Below, one piece after another: positions 17,683-24,661 of a stretch of DNA of 64,000 bases. The notes under the pieces are model-generated. The model searched no databases and was not told the DNA's origin. It saw nothing but the letters and a program-made list of their open reading frames with translations. Every line of letters starts with the position of its first letter. The stretch's first letter is position 1. A program made the position numbers and the translations under genes. The stretch is from Allomuricauda sp. F6463D (GTDB taxonomy: Bacteria > Bacteroidota > Bacteroidia > Flavobacteriales > Flavobacteriaceae), in assembly GCF_023015965.1 (NCBI RefSeq), contig NZ_JALKAN010000001.1:1324160-1388159 (forward strand), in the 5' to 3' direction.

Positions 17683-18717
17683 TCAATAGGTTTGTTTTAA
17701 CTCTTGTAGTACAGTTCCATTATCTCCCATAATCTTAAATTCTGCCTCTTTATCAGCAAAATTTAAATTGATTATCCCATAACTTTTATCGGACACCACT
17801 TCTCCTATTCGGTATTGATTTGGTTCACCACTAAAACTGGAATAAGAATGAGTAAGTCCACTGCTGGTAAAGTCCACCAAAGGATGGGAAAGACCTTCAA
17901 TATCGGTTCTCGAAAACTCCGAAATATGCCTATCTCCCGATAAAATAATCACACCTTTGGCCCCAGACTGGGCTATCATGTTTTCCAGTTTTTCTACTTC
18001 CAGAGGAAAATTCCCCCAAGTTTCAAAGCCATGTTCACCAGAAAGCACTTGAATACTCGACATGATTAAGTTAAAATCAGCGTCGGACCCTTCAAGTTCG
18101 TTCTCCAACCATTGCCATTGTGCATCACCGAGAACAGTAGCCTCTGGATCAGTGGTTGGTTTATAGCGTTTTTCAGATTCCTCATCTTTGATCAGCTCAC
18201 TTCTAAAATATCGGGTATCCAAAACAATGACTTTTACTTTTCCCTCAGGAACCTCATATTCGTGGGAAGCATAGACTCCTTCCCTACTTCTTCTTTCACT
18301 ATCCTCGGGCACACCCATAAAATCCAAGAACACCTTCTGGCTTTCTTCCTTAATGGCAAAATCGGCACCTGCATCGTTCAAACCAAAATCATGGTCGTCC
18401 CAAGTACCAATAATAGGCACTGCACCTTTCAATTTTGCATATTCCGCAACAGTATCCTGCATGGCATAAATAGACCTCAACCTTTCAACATCATCGGTGT
18501 CGGCATAAACAATGTCCCCACCCCAAATCCATACGTTAGGGTTTTCCGCCAAAATATCGTCCCAAAATGGATTGGGTTCTTGCGCCATATTGCACGATCC
18601 AAAAGCAACTACAAAATCAGGAGTTGGTTGTTCTATTACCGTTACTTTTTTTCCTGCATTCTTTTTACAGGCCGTAAACAGAACCAAGGCCATGAGAAAA
18701 ATATAGTATTTTTTCAT
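17683..18717 (-). CDS. PhoD-like alkaline phosphatase/phosphodiesterase lipoprotein
   Basis: A 344-residue protein with a lipoprotein signal (L-V-L-F-T-A-C-K; cysteine at about residue 16). The metallophosphatase core shows V-A-F-G-S-C-N-M near residue 38, W-I-W-G-G-D-I-V-Y near 63, G-T-W-D-D-H-D-F-G near 105, I-V-L-D-T-R-Y near 163 and S-G-D-R-H near 260, the metal ligands of the PhoD/MetallophosN family. Predicted to act on phosphate esters or diesters at the cell surface or in the periplasm. Divergent from nrnA. Confidence 0.88.
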   Translation of the reverse strand: MKKYYIFLMALVLFTACKKNAGKKVTVIEQPTPDFVVAFGSCNMAQEPNPFWDDILAENPNVWIWGGDIVYADTDDVERLRSIYAMQDTVAEYAKLKGAVPIIGTWDDHDFGLNDAGADFAIKEESQKVFLDFMGVPEDSERRSREGVYASHEYEVPEGKVKVIVLDTRYFRSELIKDEESEKRYKPTTDPEATVLGDAQWQWLENELEGSDADFNLIMSSIQVLSGEHGFETWGNFPLEVEKLENMIAQSGAKGVIILSGDRHISEFSRTDIEGLSHPLVDFTSSGLTHSYSSFSGEPNQYRIGEVVSDKSYGIINLNFADKEAEFKIMGDNGTVLQELKQTY

Positions 18718-18735
18718 TATGCGTATTTATTGAAT

Positions 18736-18743
18736 CAAAAATA
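18736..18743 (-). promoter_or_regulatory. Bacteroidota -7 promoter element before the phoD-like gene
   Basis: Minus-strand TATTTTTG, perfect match, about 19 bases before the start codon at 18717. No TTG at the expected -33 position. Confidence 0.45.
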
Positions 18744-18778
18744 CAAATAAACCAAATCACCTCTATATTATATTATTG

Positions 18779-18786
18779 TATATTTG
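18779..18786 (+). promoter_or_regulatory. Bacteroidota -7 promoter element immediately before nrnA
   Basis: Plus-strand TATATTTG matches TAnnTTTG exactly. The predicted transcription start falls at about 18789-18792, at or next to the nrnA ATG, which implies a leaderless or nearly leaderless mRNA. No TTG at the -33 position. Confidence 0.5.
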
Positions 18787-18791
18787 GCCGC

Positions 18792-19808
18792 ATGAATTCA
18801 GTGGATATCACGACAGTAAAGTCAATTCTTTCCCAACCCCAAAAGATTGTAATCGTACCTCACAGAAATCCTGATGGAGACGCCATGGGTTCCTGTTTAG
18901 CGCTCTATAAATTTTTAAAGTCCAAAGGGCATAGCGCACAATTAATTGCACCCAACGACTACCCAAAATTTCTGAAATGGATGCCAGGTAACGAGACCGT
19001 GATAAATTTTGAAAGGGAGAACTCCAAGGCCAAAGAGCTAATTGAGCAAGCTACCGTAATTTTCACCTTGGATTTTAATCATCTGTCCCGTGTTGGACAA
19101 ATGGAGACTGTTTTACAAGAAGCAACTGCTGATTTTATTATGATAGACCATCACCAGCAACCTAGTGACTATGCCAAGGTTACCTATTCAGATGTTGGAA
19201 TGAGCTCCACTTGTGAGATGGTATATAATTTTATTGACTTTTTAGGGGAGACGAATTTTATCGATGCCGATATTGCCACGAATCTTTATACCGGTATTAT
19301 GACGGATACAGGCTCTTTTAAATATCGTTCAACCTCGAGTAAAACGCATCGCGTGGTGGCCGAACTTATCGATAAAGGTGCCGACAACATGGAAATCCAT
19401 AGTAAGGTTTTTGATACTAATTCGCCTTCCCGCCTACATTTGTTGGGCGCTGCCTTGAGCAATATGGTAATCTTGCCCGAATACAGCACAGCTTACATTA
19501 CCCTTACACAAGACGAGTTGGACAAATACGAGTTTAAAAAGGGAGATACCGAAGGTTTTGTAAATTATGGGCTAACTTTGGAAGGTATTATTTTTGCGCT
19601 CATTTTTATTGAAAACAGGGAAGAAGGTATTATTAAAATTTCACTGCGTTCAGTTGGTGATTTTTCCGTTAACGAATTTGCTAGGGAGCATTTTAATGGA
19701 GGTGGACATAACAATGCTGCCGGAGGGAGAAGCGAAATGAGCATGGAAGAAACCATTTTCCATTTCAATGAAATTTTGAAAAAATATAAAAGTAAACTGA
19801 ACCCATGA
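18792..19808 (+). CDS. nrnA: DHH/DHHA1 family phosphoesterase (NrnA-like oligoribonuclease/pAp phosphatase)
   Basis: A 338-residue bifunctional enzyme expected to degrade nano-RNAs and dephosphorylate 3'-phosphoadenosine 5'-phosphate. The DHH domain shows H-R-N-P-D-G-D-A-M-G-S (about residues 23-33), the D-F-N-H metal-binding segment near 95 and M-I-D-H-H-Q-Q near 118; the DHHA1 domain ends with G-G-G-H-N-N-A-A-G-G near residue 300. The stop overlaps the gldI start by four bases (ATGA), so they are co-translated. Confidence 0.92.
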   Translation: MNSVDITTVKSILSQPQKIVIVPHRNPDGDAMGSCLALYKFLKSKGHSAQLIAPNDYPKFLKWMPGNETVINFERENSKAKELIEQATVIFTLDFNHLSRVGQMETVLQEATADFIMIDHHQQPSDYAKVTYSDVGMSSTCEMVYNFIDFLGETNFIDADIATNLYTGIMTDTGSFKYRSTSSKTHRVVAELIDKGADNMEIHSKVFDTNSPSRLHLLGAALSNMVILPEYSTAYITLTQDELDKYEFKKGDTEGFVNYGLTLEGIIFALIFIENREEGIIKISLRSVGDFSVNEFAREHFNGGGHNNAAGGRSEMSMEETIFHFNEILKKYKSKLNP

Positions 19809-20353
19809 AATTTTTTTTAGTTGCATTGTTGGGCGTATTATTAATGAGCTGTGGAGGCCCGGAACCGAGAAGGCCCATAGAGGTGAAATCGGGTAGTTTT
19901 TACAAGGAATCCATTGAACGTACCAAAAATTTATTGGCAGCAGAAGGAAAAGCCATCGAGGAAATTATATCCAAGGACACGATTCACGAATATTTATCAA
20001 GTCCAAATGGGTTTTGGTATTACTACGAGTCCAAGAACGATACCGCTGTTTATTCCCCAAAAACAGGAGATCAAATTCTATTTTCCCATAATTTGATGGG
20101 TCTCACCAACGACACTATTTATACTGCGGACGAAATTGGCCCCATATCACATGTGATAGACAAACAACAACTGTTTCCGGGGCTTCAAAATGCAGTAAAA
20201 CTTTTAAAAGTTAATGAGAAGGCAACTTTTTTGTTTCCATCTCCTTTAGCTTACGGCTATCAAGGCGACAATAAATCCATTGGACCTAACACACCGCTCA
20301 AATCATCTATAGAATTACATACCATCATAATAAATAACGACAGTTTAAATTAA
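19805..20353 (+). CDS. gldI: Gliding-motility-associated FKBP-type lipoprotein GldI
   Basis: A 182-residue lipoprotein (L-L-M-S-C-G-G signal; cysteine at about residue 16) with a degenerate FKBP-type peptidyl-prolyl isomerase domain in the C-terminal half (K-T-G-D-Q-I-L-F, F-P-G-L-Q-N-A-V-K-L-L, L-A-Y-G-Y-Q-G). Size and layout match GldI, required for gliding and T9SS function in Flavobacterium johnsoniae, where it is thought to help fold periplasmic components. Translationally coupled to nrnA and 11 bases before a second isomerase gene. Confidence 0.9.
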   Translation: MKFFLVALLGVLLMSCGGPEPRRPIEVKSGSFYKESIERTKNLLAAEGKAIEEIISKDTIHEYLSSPNGFWYYYESKNDTAVYSPKTGDQILFSHNLMGLTNDTIYTADEIGPISHVIDKQQLFPGLQNAVKLLKVNEKATFLFPSPLAYGYQGDNKSIGPNTPLKSSIELHTIIINNDSLN

Positions 20354-20364
20354 ATTTATAAGAA

Positions 20365-21471
20365 ATGAAGAAATTATTTTACATCATACCATTGTTCCTC
20401 CTAGTAATCATAGGATGCAAGTCGAGTAAATATGCCGATTTAGGAGATGGTATTTTTGCAGATATCCAAACCACTAAAGGAGATATCATCATCCAACTGG
20501 AATACCAGAAAACACCTGTTACCGTAGCCAACTTTGTTTCCTTGGCAGAAGGGAAAAACCCATTTGTAAATGATGAATACAAGGACAAAAAGTTTTATGA
20601 CGGCATTGTTTTTCACAGAATCATCAAAGACTTTATGATTCAAGGTGGCGACCCAACCGGTACTGGAAGTGGAAATATAGGGTACACTTTTAAAGATGAA
20701 TTCAACGACTCTTTAAAACACTCCAAAAAAGGAATCCTTTCTATGGCCAATAGAGGCCCCAAGACCAATAGCAGTCAATTCTTTATAACACATAAAGCTA
20801 CCCCTTGGTTGGATGGCAAACACACTGTTTTTGGAGAAGTTGTGGCTGGAATGGACGTTGTAGACACCATTGCTAATGTGGAGACTGGCGCGGGTGACAA
20901 GCCAAAAACCGATATCGCAATGGATCATGTGGAAATTGTGCGCAACGGCAAGGAGGCTCGCCAATTTGATGCCGTTCAAATTCTTAACGATTATTTTGAA
21001 GAAGCAAAAGAAGCTGAAGAAGCATTCAAAAAAATGAAAGAAGATTTGGCCACTCAATTTACAGAACAAATCAATGAGGCTGAAGAAACAGCCAGCGGTT
21101 TACGTATATTAACCTTGGAAGAAGGTGATGGTGAAAAGCCAAAAGTGGGCCAAAAAGTATTGGTAAACTATGCAGGGTGGTTGTTCAACGGCGACTTATT
21201 TGACAGCAATATTGAAGAGGTAGCTGCAAATTTCAACCAACTGAATCCAGGGAGAAGAGATCAAGGCGGTTACCAACCATTTCCAATGGATTACAGCCCC
21301 GATGCACAGTTGGCTGCAGGTTTCCGTGAAGGACTCTTAACGATGAAGGTTGGTGACAAAGTTCGCTTGTTCATTCCTCCACATTTGGGATATGGAGACA
21401 ACGATTATGGACCCATCCCAGGTGGTTCAACCTTAGTGTTTGACGTAGAAGTAGTGGGAATACAACAATAA
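20365..21471 (+). CDS. Dual-domain peptidyl-prolyl isomerase (cyclophilin-FKBP fusion), lipoprotein
   Basis: A 368-residue periplasmic or surface lipoprotein (L-V-I-I-G-C-K signal). Residues about 30-195 form a cyclophilin domain (F-H-R-I-I-K-D-F-M-I-Q-G-G-D, S-M-A-N-R-G-P-K-T-N-S-S-Q-F-F-I and W-L-D-G-K-H-T-V-F-G-E are its active-site blocks); about 205-245 is a charged helical linker; about 250-368 is an FKBP domain (V-L-V-N-Y-A-G-W, F-R-E-G-L-L-T-M-K-V-G-D, I-P-P-H-L-G-Y-G). Two isomerase folds in one chain catalyse proline cis-trans isomerisation independently. It follows gldI by 11 bases, giving a run of envelope folding factors. Confidence 0.93.
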   Translation: MKKLFYIIPLFLLVIIGCKSSKYADLGDGIFADIQTTKGDIIIQLEYQKTPVTVANFVSLAEGKNPFVNDEYKDKKFYDGIVFHRIIKDFMIQGGDPTGTGSGNIGYTFKDEFNDSLKHSKKGILSMANRGPKTNSSQFFITHKATPWLDGKHTVFGEVVAGMDVVDTIANVETGAGDKPKTDIAMDHVEIVRNGKEARQFDAVQILNDYFEEAKEAEEAFKKMKEDLATQFTEQINEAEETASGLRILTLEEGDGEKPKVGQKVLVNYAGWLFNGDLFDSNIEEVAANFNQLNPGRRDQGGYQPFPMDYSPDAQLAAGFREGLLTMKVGDKVRLFIPPHLGYGDNDYGPIPGGSTLVFDVEVVGIQQ

Positions 21472-21492
21472 ATATCCAGAAATATTGAGTTA

Positions 21493-21792
21493 TCCTAAAA
21501 TAGGTTGACAGTTCTTAAGTAATTAAAATTGAACCAGAGAAGCTAGCTTCTCTGGTTTTTTGTTGTTATACGTTCTTATTGATTCTGCCATGAGCCTTTT
21601 TCACTCTTTGCCATTGTTACATTTCTTGTATACCATAGGCCTTTTGAGCCTGTTTGTAGGTCAACTCGCCTTATTCAACCTGATGGACAACACTTAATTA
21701 AAGCCCAAATTATAATCGCGCTGTGAACGCTTCTTTACTGTAACACTTGTATATTCATAAATAAGTCGATTTTGTGTCAACTTATTTCAGGA
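21493..21792. mobile_element. Internally deleted IS3-family remnant, 300 bp (copy A)
   Basis: The outer ends match the larger element at 41678-42859, with terminal inverted repeats of about 19 bases (16 of 19 matching; TCCTAAAATAGGTTGACAG at the left). Read on the minus strand, the right part encodes the N-terminal region of orfA (K-K-R-S-Q-R-D-Y-N-L-G-F ... L-T-Y-K-Q-A-Q-K-A-Y-G-I-Q, interrupted by stops) and the left part the last codons of orfB (A-E-S-I-R-T-Y-N-N). About 1 kb between them is gone, with the junction near 21627-21640. It occupies most of the 435-base gap 21472-21906; no gene is present there. No clear target duplication. Confidence 0.85.
21532..21557. repeat. 26-base perfect palindrome in IS copy A (terminator-like)
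   Basis: The left half ends in GAGAAGCT and the right half is its exact complement, followed on the plus strand by a run of T. The same 26 bases occur in IS copy B at 41717-41742. In place it can end transcription of the isomerase gene upstream and shields the element from incoming transcripts. Confidence 0.8.
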
Positions 21793-21803
21793 CAGGATAA
21801 ATA

Positions 21804-21837
21804 TAAAAAAGCCCTTCTTTTTTTGAAGGGCTTTTTG
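21804..21837 (+). terminator. Intrinsic terminator
   Basis: Hairpin GCCCTTC (21811-21817) / GAAGGGC (21825-21831) with flanking A- and T-runs. It starts 12 bases after IS copy A and was probably the original terminator of the gldI/isomerase operon before the element inserted. Confidence 0.85.
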
Positions 21838-21906
21838 TTTGATCATTTTATAGAAAAGGCATATCTTTATTTCAGTTTCCTCAAACTAAACCTTAAACAC
21901 TGAACT

Positions 21907-22554
21907 ATGAAACACTACAGAAAGGGCTATCTTATATTTTTTGGAGCCTCCTTATTATTAATTGGATCCTGCCAACAAGGGCCAAAAAAAGATGAACCGA
22001 CCAAACCGGAAGAAGAAAAAATTACCGCACCCGAAGGCATTATATCCCTGAAAGAATCCAAGTCCCTATACGACAATTACAGTAAAAACCGAGTTGGAAT
22101 CATCGAGGAGTACGAAATGGAACGATATCCTGATGAAAAATACATTCCAGCACGTTACACCTCCTTTAGCTTGGATAAAATGAAAAACTATACCGCTTTT
22201 GTTGAGCAAGAAGCAAAGAAAGCAGGGGTAAAAATCGCCTCCTTTCGTCTATACTTTGCGAACTATCCCGACAAAGAGAATTTTCCTGATGGAAAAAAAA
22301 TAGTGCACCCAAGACAAAACTCTATTTTTATTGTACCCACAATGATGGTTGATGGTGAAGAATATGGTTTTTATATCGGCGAAGATGGCAAGGCTAAATT
22401 GATTAAAGATGCTGTTGGCGATTCTAAGGTGGGAGCAAATAGTGAAAAGGGTAAATCCTATGCCAGTTTTATCCCTATCGCACCCCAAAATGGCGATCAA
22501 AGTCTAATTTTAAATAAAGGAAACTCATCACCTCCTCCCAATAATGATTATTAA
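21907..22554 (+). CDS. Unknown lipoprotein
   Basis: A 215-residue protein with a clear lipoprotein signal (L-L-L-I-G-S-C-Q-Q; cysteine at about residue 23) followed by a lysine- and glutamate-rich linker. The rest contains S-L-K-E-S-K-S-L-Y-D-N-Y near residue 51, a basic-acidic helical region and a central strand-rich block with F-I-V-P-T-M-M-V-D-G near residue 140, ending in a proline- and asparagine-rich tail. I do not recognise a family or catalytic residues. It sits 11 bases before the first of two tandem membrane genes and may be expressed with them. Confidence 0.7.
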   Translation: MKHYRKGYLIFFGASLLLIGSCQQGPKKDEPTKPEEEKITAPEGIISLKESKSLYDNYSKNRVGIIEEYEMERYPDEKYIPARYTSFSLDKMKNYTAFVEQEAKKAGVKIASFRLYFANYPDKENFPDGKKIVHPRQNSIFIVPTMMVDGEEYGFYIGEDGKAKLIKDAVGDSKVGANSEKGKSYASFIPIAPQNGDQSLILNKGNSSPPPNNDY

Positions 22555-22565
22555 ATTAGACAGCA

Positions 22566-23252
22566 ATCGAAGATTTAATAGTTTTTCTTAAAGAACAATT
22601 TTTCCTTGTAACATATTTAGTAACATGGATCGTATCGGTTTTGACATATCGGAAGTATTTTGACACCACTTTAAAGTACTTCCCAATTTTTATTGCCTAT
22701 ACATTCTTTACCGATCTATTGGGGTACTTTATTAAATTCAATGATAGTTTTCAATTTTATTCGGACGGGCGCTATTCATCACTCAATATCGTAGTTTATA
22801 ATGTATATCAATTTGTAGCATACTTATTTTTTTTCTGGGTGTATTTAAAAACCTTGAAAAAAGCCAAGCATATAAAACTGGTCAAATACGGAATATACAT
22901 AGTTGTATCGGGATATATTGTAAACATGATCTTTCAAAATCCTTTTTACAAAGGACTTTATTACGGTGAACTCATTGGTTCTTGGGTATTATTGGCTTCT
23001 ATTATATTTTATTTTAGGGAAAAGAAAATGGAAAATGTAACTTACCCACAATGGAAAAATTTACTTTTCTGGGTAAGTGCAGGATCCTTTGTATTCTATT
23101 TGGTCACCCCTTATATATTTTTAATTGGATCTATAAATGACCATGTATGGTTTGAATATCATTTTCAACAAATATTATTTGTACTAATTGCCATTATGTA
23201 TTGCTTTTACATAATTGGACTAATATTGGGACACAGAAAAGCATTTCGTTAA
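22566..23252 (+). CDS. Unknown seven-helix membrane protein, first paralogue (probable ATC start)
   Basis: A paralogue of the next gene (identical blocks such as L-L-G-Y-F-I-K-F-N-D and Y-F-D-T-x-L-K-Y). The first standard start in the frame is TTG 22641, but that would delete the first membrane helix. The frame is open back to 22560, and the peptide from ATC 22566 (I-E-D-L-I-V-F-L-K-E) aligns residue for residue with the paralogue's N-terminus (M-E-G-L-Y-N-F-V-S-E), so ATC 22566 occupies the position of the paralogue's ATG. The protein would then have seven membrane helices in 228 residues. Function unknown. Either ATC is used as a rare start or the start codon has been lost; the 22641 start gives 203 residues. 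Confidence 0.6.
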   Translation: MEDLIVFLKEQFFLVTYLVTWIVSVLTYRKYFDTTLKYFPIFIAYTFFTDLLGYFIKFNDSFQFYSDGRYSSLNIVVYNVYQFVAYLFFFWVYLKTLKKAKHIKLVKYGIYIVVSGYIVNMIFQNPFYKGLYYGELIGSWVLLASIIFYFREKKMENVTYPQWKNLLFWVSAGSFVFYLVTPYIFLIGSINDHVWFEYHFQQILFVLIAIMYCFYIIGLILGHRKAFR

Positions 23253-23341
23253 GACAAAATCTTGGATATAAATTAAACTACCTGCAAGCTTGGAGGTTAT
23301 TTAAAACATAAATACGGGTATCTAAAGGTTACCCAGAAACA

Positions 23342-24028
23342 ATGGAGGGACTATATAATTTCGTTTCCGAGCACTATATAATGCCTTTTTACATTATGGT
23401 ATGGCTTGTGGCCGTGATGCGTTATCGCACCTATTTTGATACGCCTTTAAAATACTACCCCATATACCTGATGTATACATTTTTAACAGAATTACTAGGG
23501 TATTTTATAAGATTCAACGACGAATTTCAAGTGGTCAACGACGATACCTATCATTGGTATAATGTTATAATATACAACATCTATTCGGTAATCTCCTTTA
23601 TGTTTTTTTATTACATCTATTGGCTAATAGTACAAAACGAAAAACGCAGAAAATGGATAAAGGTTGGAGCCGTGGTAAGTTTGTCCGCTTATCTCATCAG
23701 TCTGTTTTTTCAAGACCCTTTCTATTCCAATCTATATTATGCAGATGTGGTAGCTTCAATGATACTATTGCTGACCATAGGTTATTATTTTAAGGAAAAA
23801 AGGAGTGAGTCCAGTCCTTACCTTATGAAAGACAACCTTATGTTCTGGACCAGTTTGGGATTGGTGATTTTCCATATTTTCTTCCCTTTTCTTCTACTAA
23901 TTGGATACGAAGCACCGGAAATATGGATTCAATATAACCTAAGGGGTATATTAAAGATTTTGATCTTGATTATGTATGGCTCATTTTTAGTGGGAGTTCT
24001 ATTCCATAAAAGAAGAGCATTTAGATAA
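23342..24028 (+). CDS. Unknown seven-helix membrane protein, second paralogue
   Basis: A 228-residue polytopic membrane protein with seven predicted helices, rich in Tyr and Phe. Conserved with the upstream paralogue are Y-F-D-T-P-L-K-Y-Y-P-I-Y near residue 30, L-L-G-Y-F-I-R-F-N-D near 51, F-Q-D-P-F-Y-S-N-L-Y-Y near 124 and the basic C-terminus H-K-R-R-A-F-R. There is no recognisable enzyme or transporter motif; topology is compatible with a membrane sensor module lacking its output domain. Followed by the rpsT terminator of the opposite strand. Confidence 0.75.
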   Translation: MEGLYNFVSEHYIMPFYIMVWLVAVMRYRTYFDTPLKYYPIYLMYTFLTELLGYFIRFNDEFQVVNDDTYHWYNVIIYNIYSVISFMFFYYIYWLIVQNEKRRKWIKVGAVVSLSAYLISLFFQDPFYSNLYYADVVASMILLLTIGYYFKEKRSESSPYLMKDNLMFWTSLGLVIFHIFFPFLLLIGYEAPEIWIQYNLRGILKILILIMYGSFLVGVLFHKRRAFR

Positions 24029-24047
24029 GAATATGGTAAAATAAAAA

Positions 24048-24066
24048 CGCCTCCAATTTGGAGGCG
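24048..24066 (-). terminator. Intrinsic terminator of rpsT
   Basis: Hairpin CGCCTCC / GGAGGCG with a 5-base loop, followed on the minus strand by a T-rich run. It closes the tRNA-Glu/rpsT transcript and lies 20 bases after the membrane-protein gene on the other strand. Confidence 0.85.
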
Positions 24067-24091
24067 CATACATTTTTAGAGATTTACAAAA

Positions 24092-24343
24092 TTACATGCC
24101 TGCAACCTTGGTCATCAATTTACTTTTAAGGTTTGCCGCCTTGTTGTTATGAATAATATTTCGCTTTGCCAATTTATCAATCATACCAACTACGGTAGGC
24201 AACAAAGCCTCAGCAGCTTTTTTATCTTCTTCGCTACGTAATTTTTTTATGGCATTACGCACAGTTTTGTGCTGATACCTGTTACGTAAACGTACTGCTT
24301 CGTTTCTTCTGATTCTCTTTAATGCTGACTTATGGTTTGCCAT
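24092..24343 (-). CDS. rpsT: 30S ribosomal protein S20
   Basis: An 83-residue, very basic helical protein starting [13 protein letters not shown] and containing [12 protein letters not shown] near its end, both diagnostic of S20, which binds 16S rRNA early in small-subunit assembly. It starts 35 bases after the second tRNA-Glu gene in the same direction with no terminator between, so it is probably transcribed with the two tRNAs from the promoter at 24605-24634. Confidence 0.97.
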   Translation of the reverse strand: MANHKSALKRIRRNEAVRLRNRYQHKTVRNAIKKLRSEEDKKAAEALLPTVVGMIDKLAKRNIIHNNKAANLKSKLMTKVAGM

Positions 24344-24378
24344 TGCTTAAATTTAATTCTTTCTAAATCCTTTTTTTG

Positions 24379-24450
24379 TAGCCCGTAGGGGAATCGAACC
24401 CCTGTTACCAGGATGAAAACCTGGCGTCCTAACCCCTAGACGAACGGGCC
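24379..24450 (-). tRNA. tRNA-Glu (TTC), copy 1
   Basis: A 72-base cloverleaf on the minus strand: acceptor GGCCCGT pairing with ACGGGCT, anticodon loop TTTTCAT flanked by CCAGG/CCTGG giving anticodon TTC, and T-arm GGGGTTCGATTCCCC. CCA is not encoded. It is identical to the copy at 24509-24580. Confidence 0.96.
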
Positions 24451-24508
24451 ATTAAATTTCAAAAAACTAGGGCCGAGCCCAAATTTTAAAAGTTTCAACA
24501 ACCTTTTG

Positions 24509-24580
24509 TAGCCCGTAGGGGAATCGAACCCCTGTTACCAGGATGAAAACCTGGCGTCCTAACCCCTAGACGAACGGGCC
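24509..24580 (-). tRNA. tRNA-Glu (TTC), copy 2
   Basis: Identical in all 72 bases to the copy at 24379-24450, separated by 58 bases. The promoter at 24605-24634 lies about 20 bases upstream of its 5' end. Confidence 0.96.
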
Positions 24581-24604
24581 ATTATGCTTACATAATTGCG
24601 GATG

Positions 24605-24634
24605 CAAAAATACAACTATTTTTAAGTCTTGCAA
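24605..24634 (-). promoter_or_regulatory. Bacteroidota promoter for tRNA-Glu pair and rpsT (TTG-N19-TATTTTTG)
   Basis: On the minus strand TTG (plus 24632-24634) is followed after exactly 19 bases by TATTTTTG (plus 24605-24612), the best promoter match in the window. It lies between the proS stop and the first tRNA. Confidence 0.75.
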
Positions 24635-24661
24635 CTGTAATTTTTATTTTTTGCACCTAGC

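Noticed and set aside
18112..18750. 212-codon open frame antisense to the phoD-like gene
   Set aside because: The opposite strand encodes a complete metallophosphatase with all motifs; the antisense peptide has no family features.
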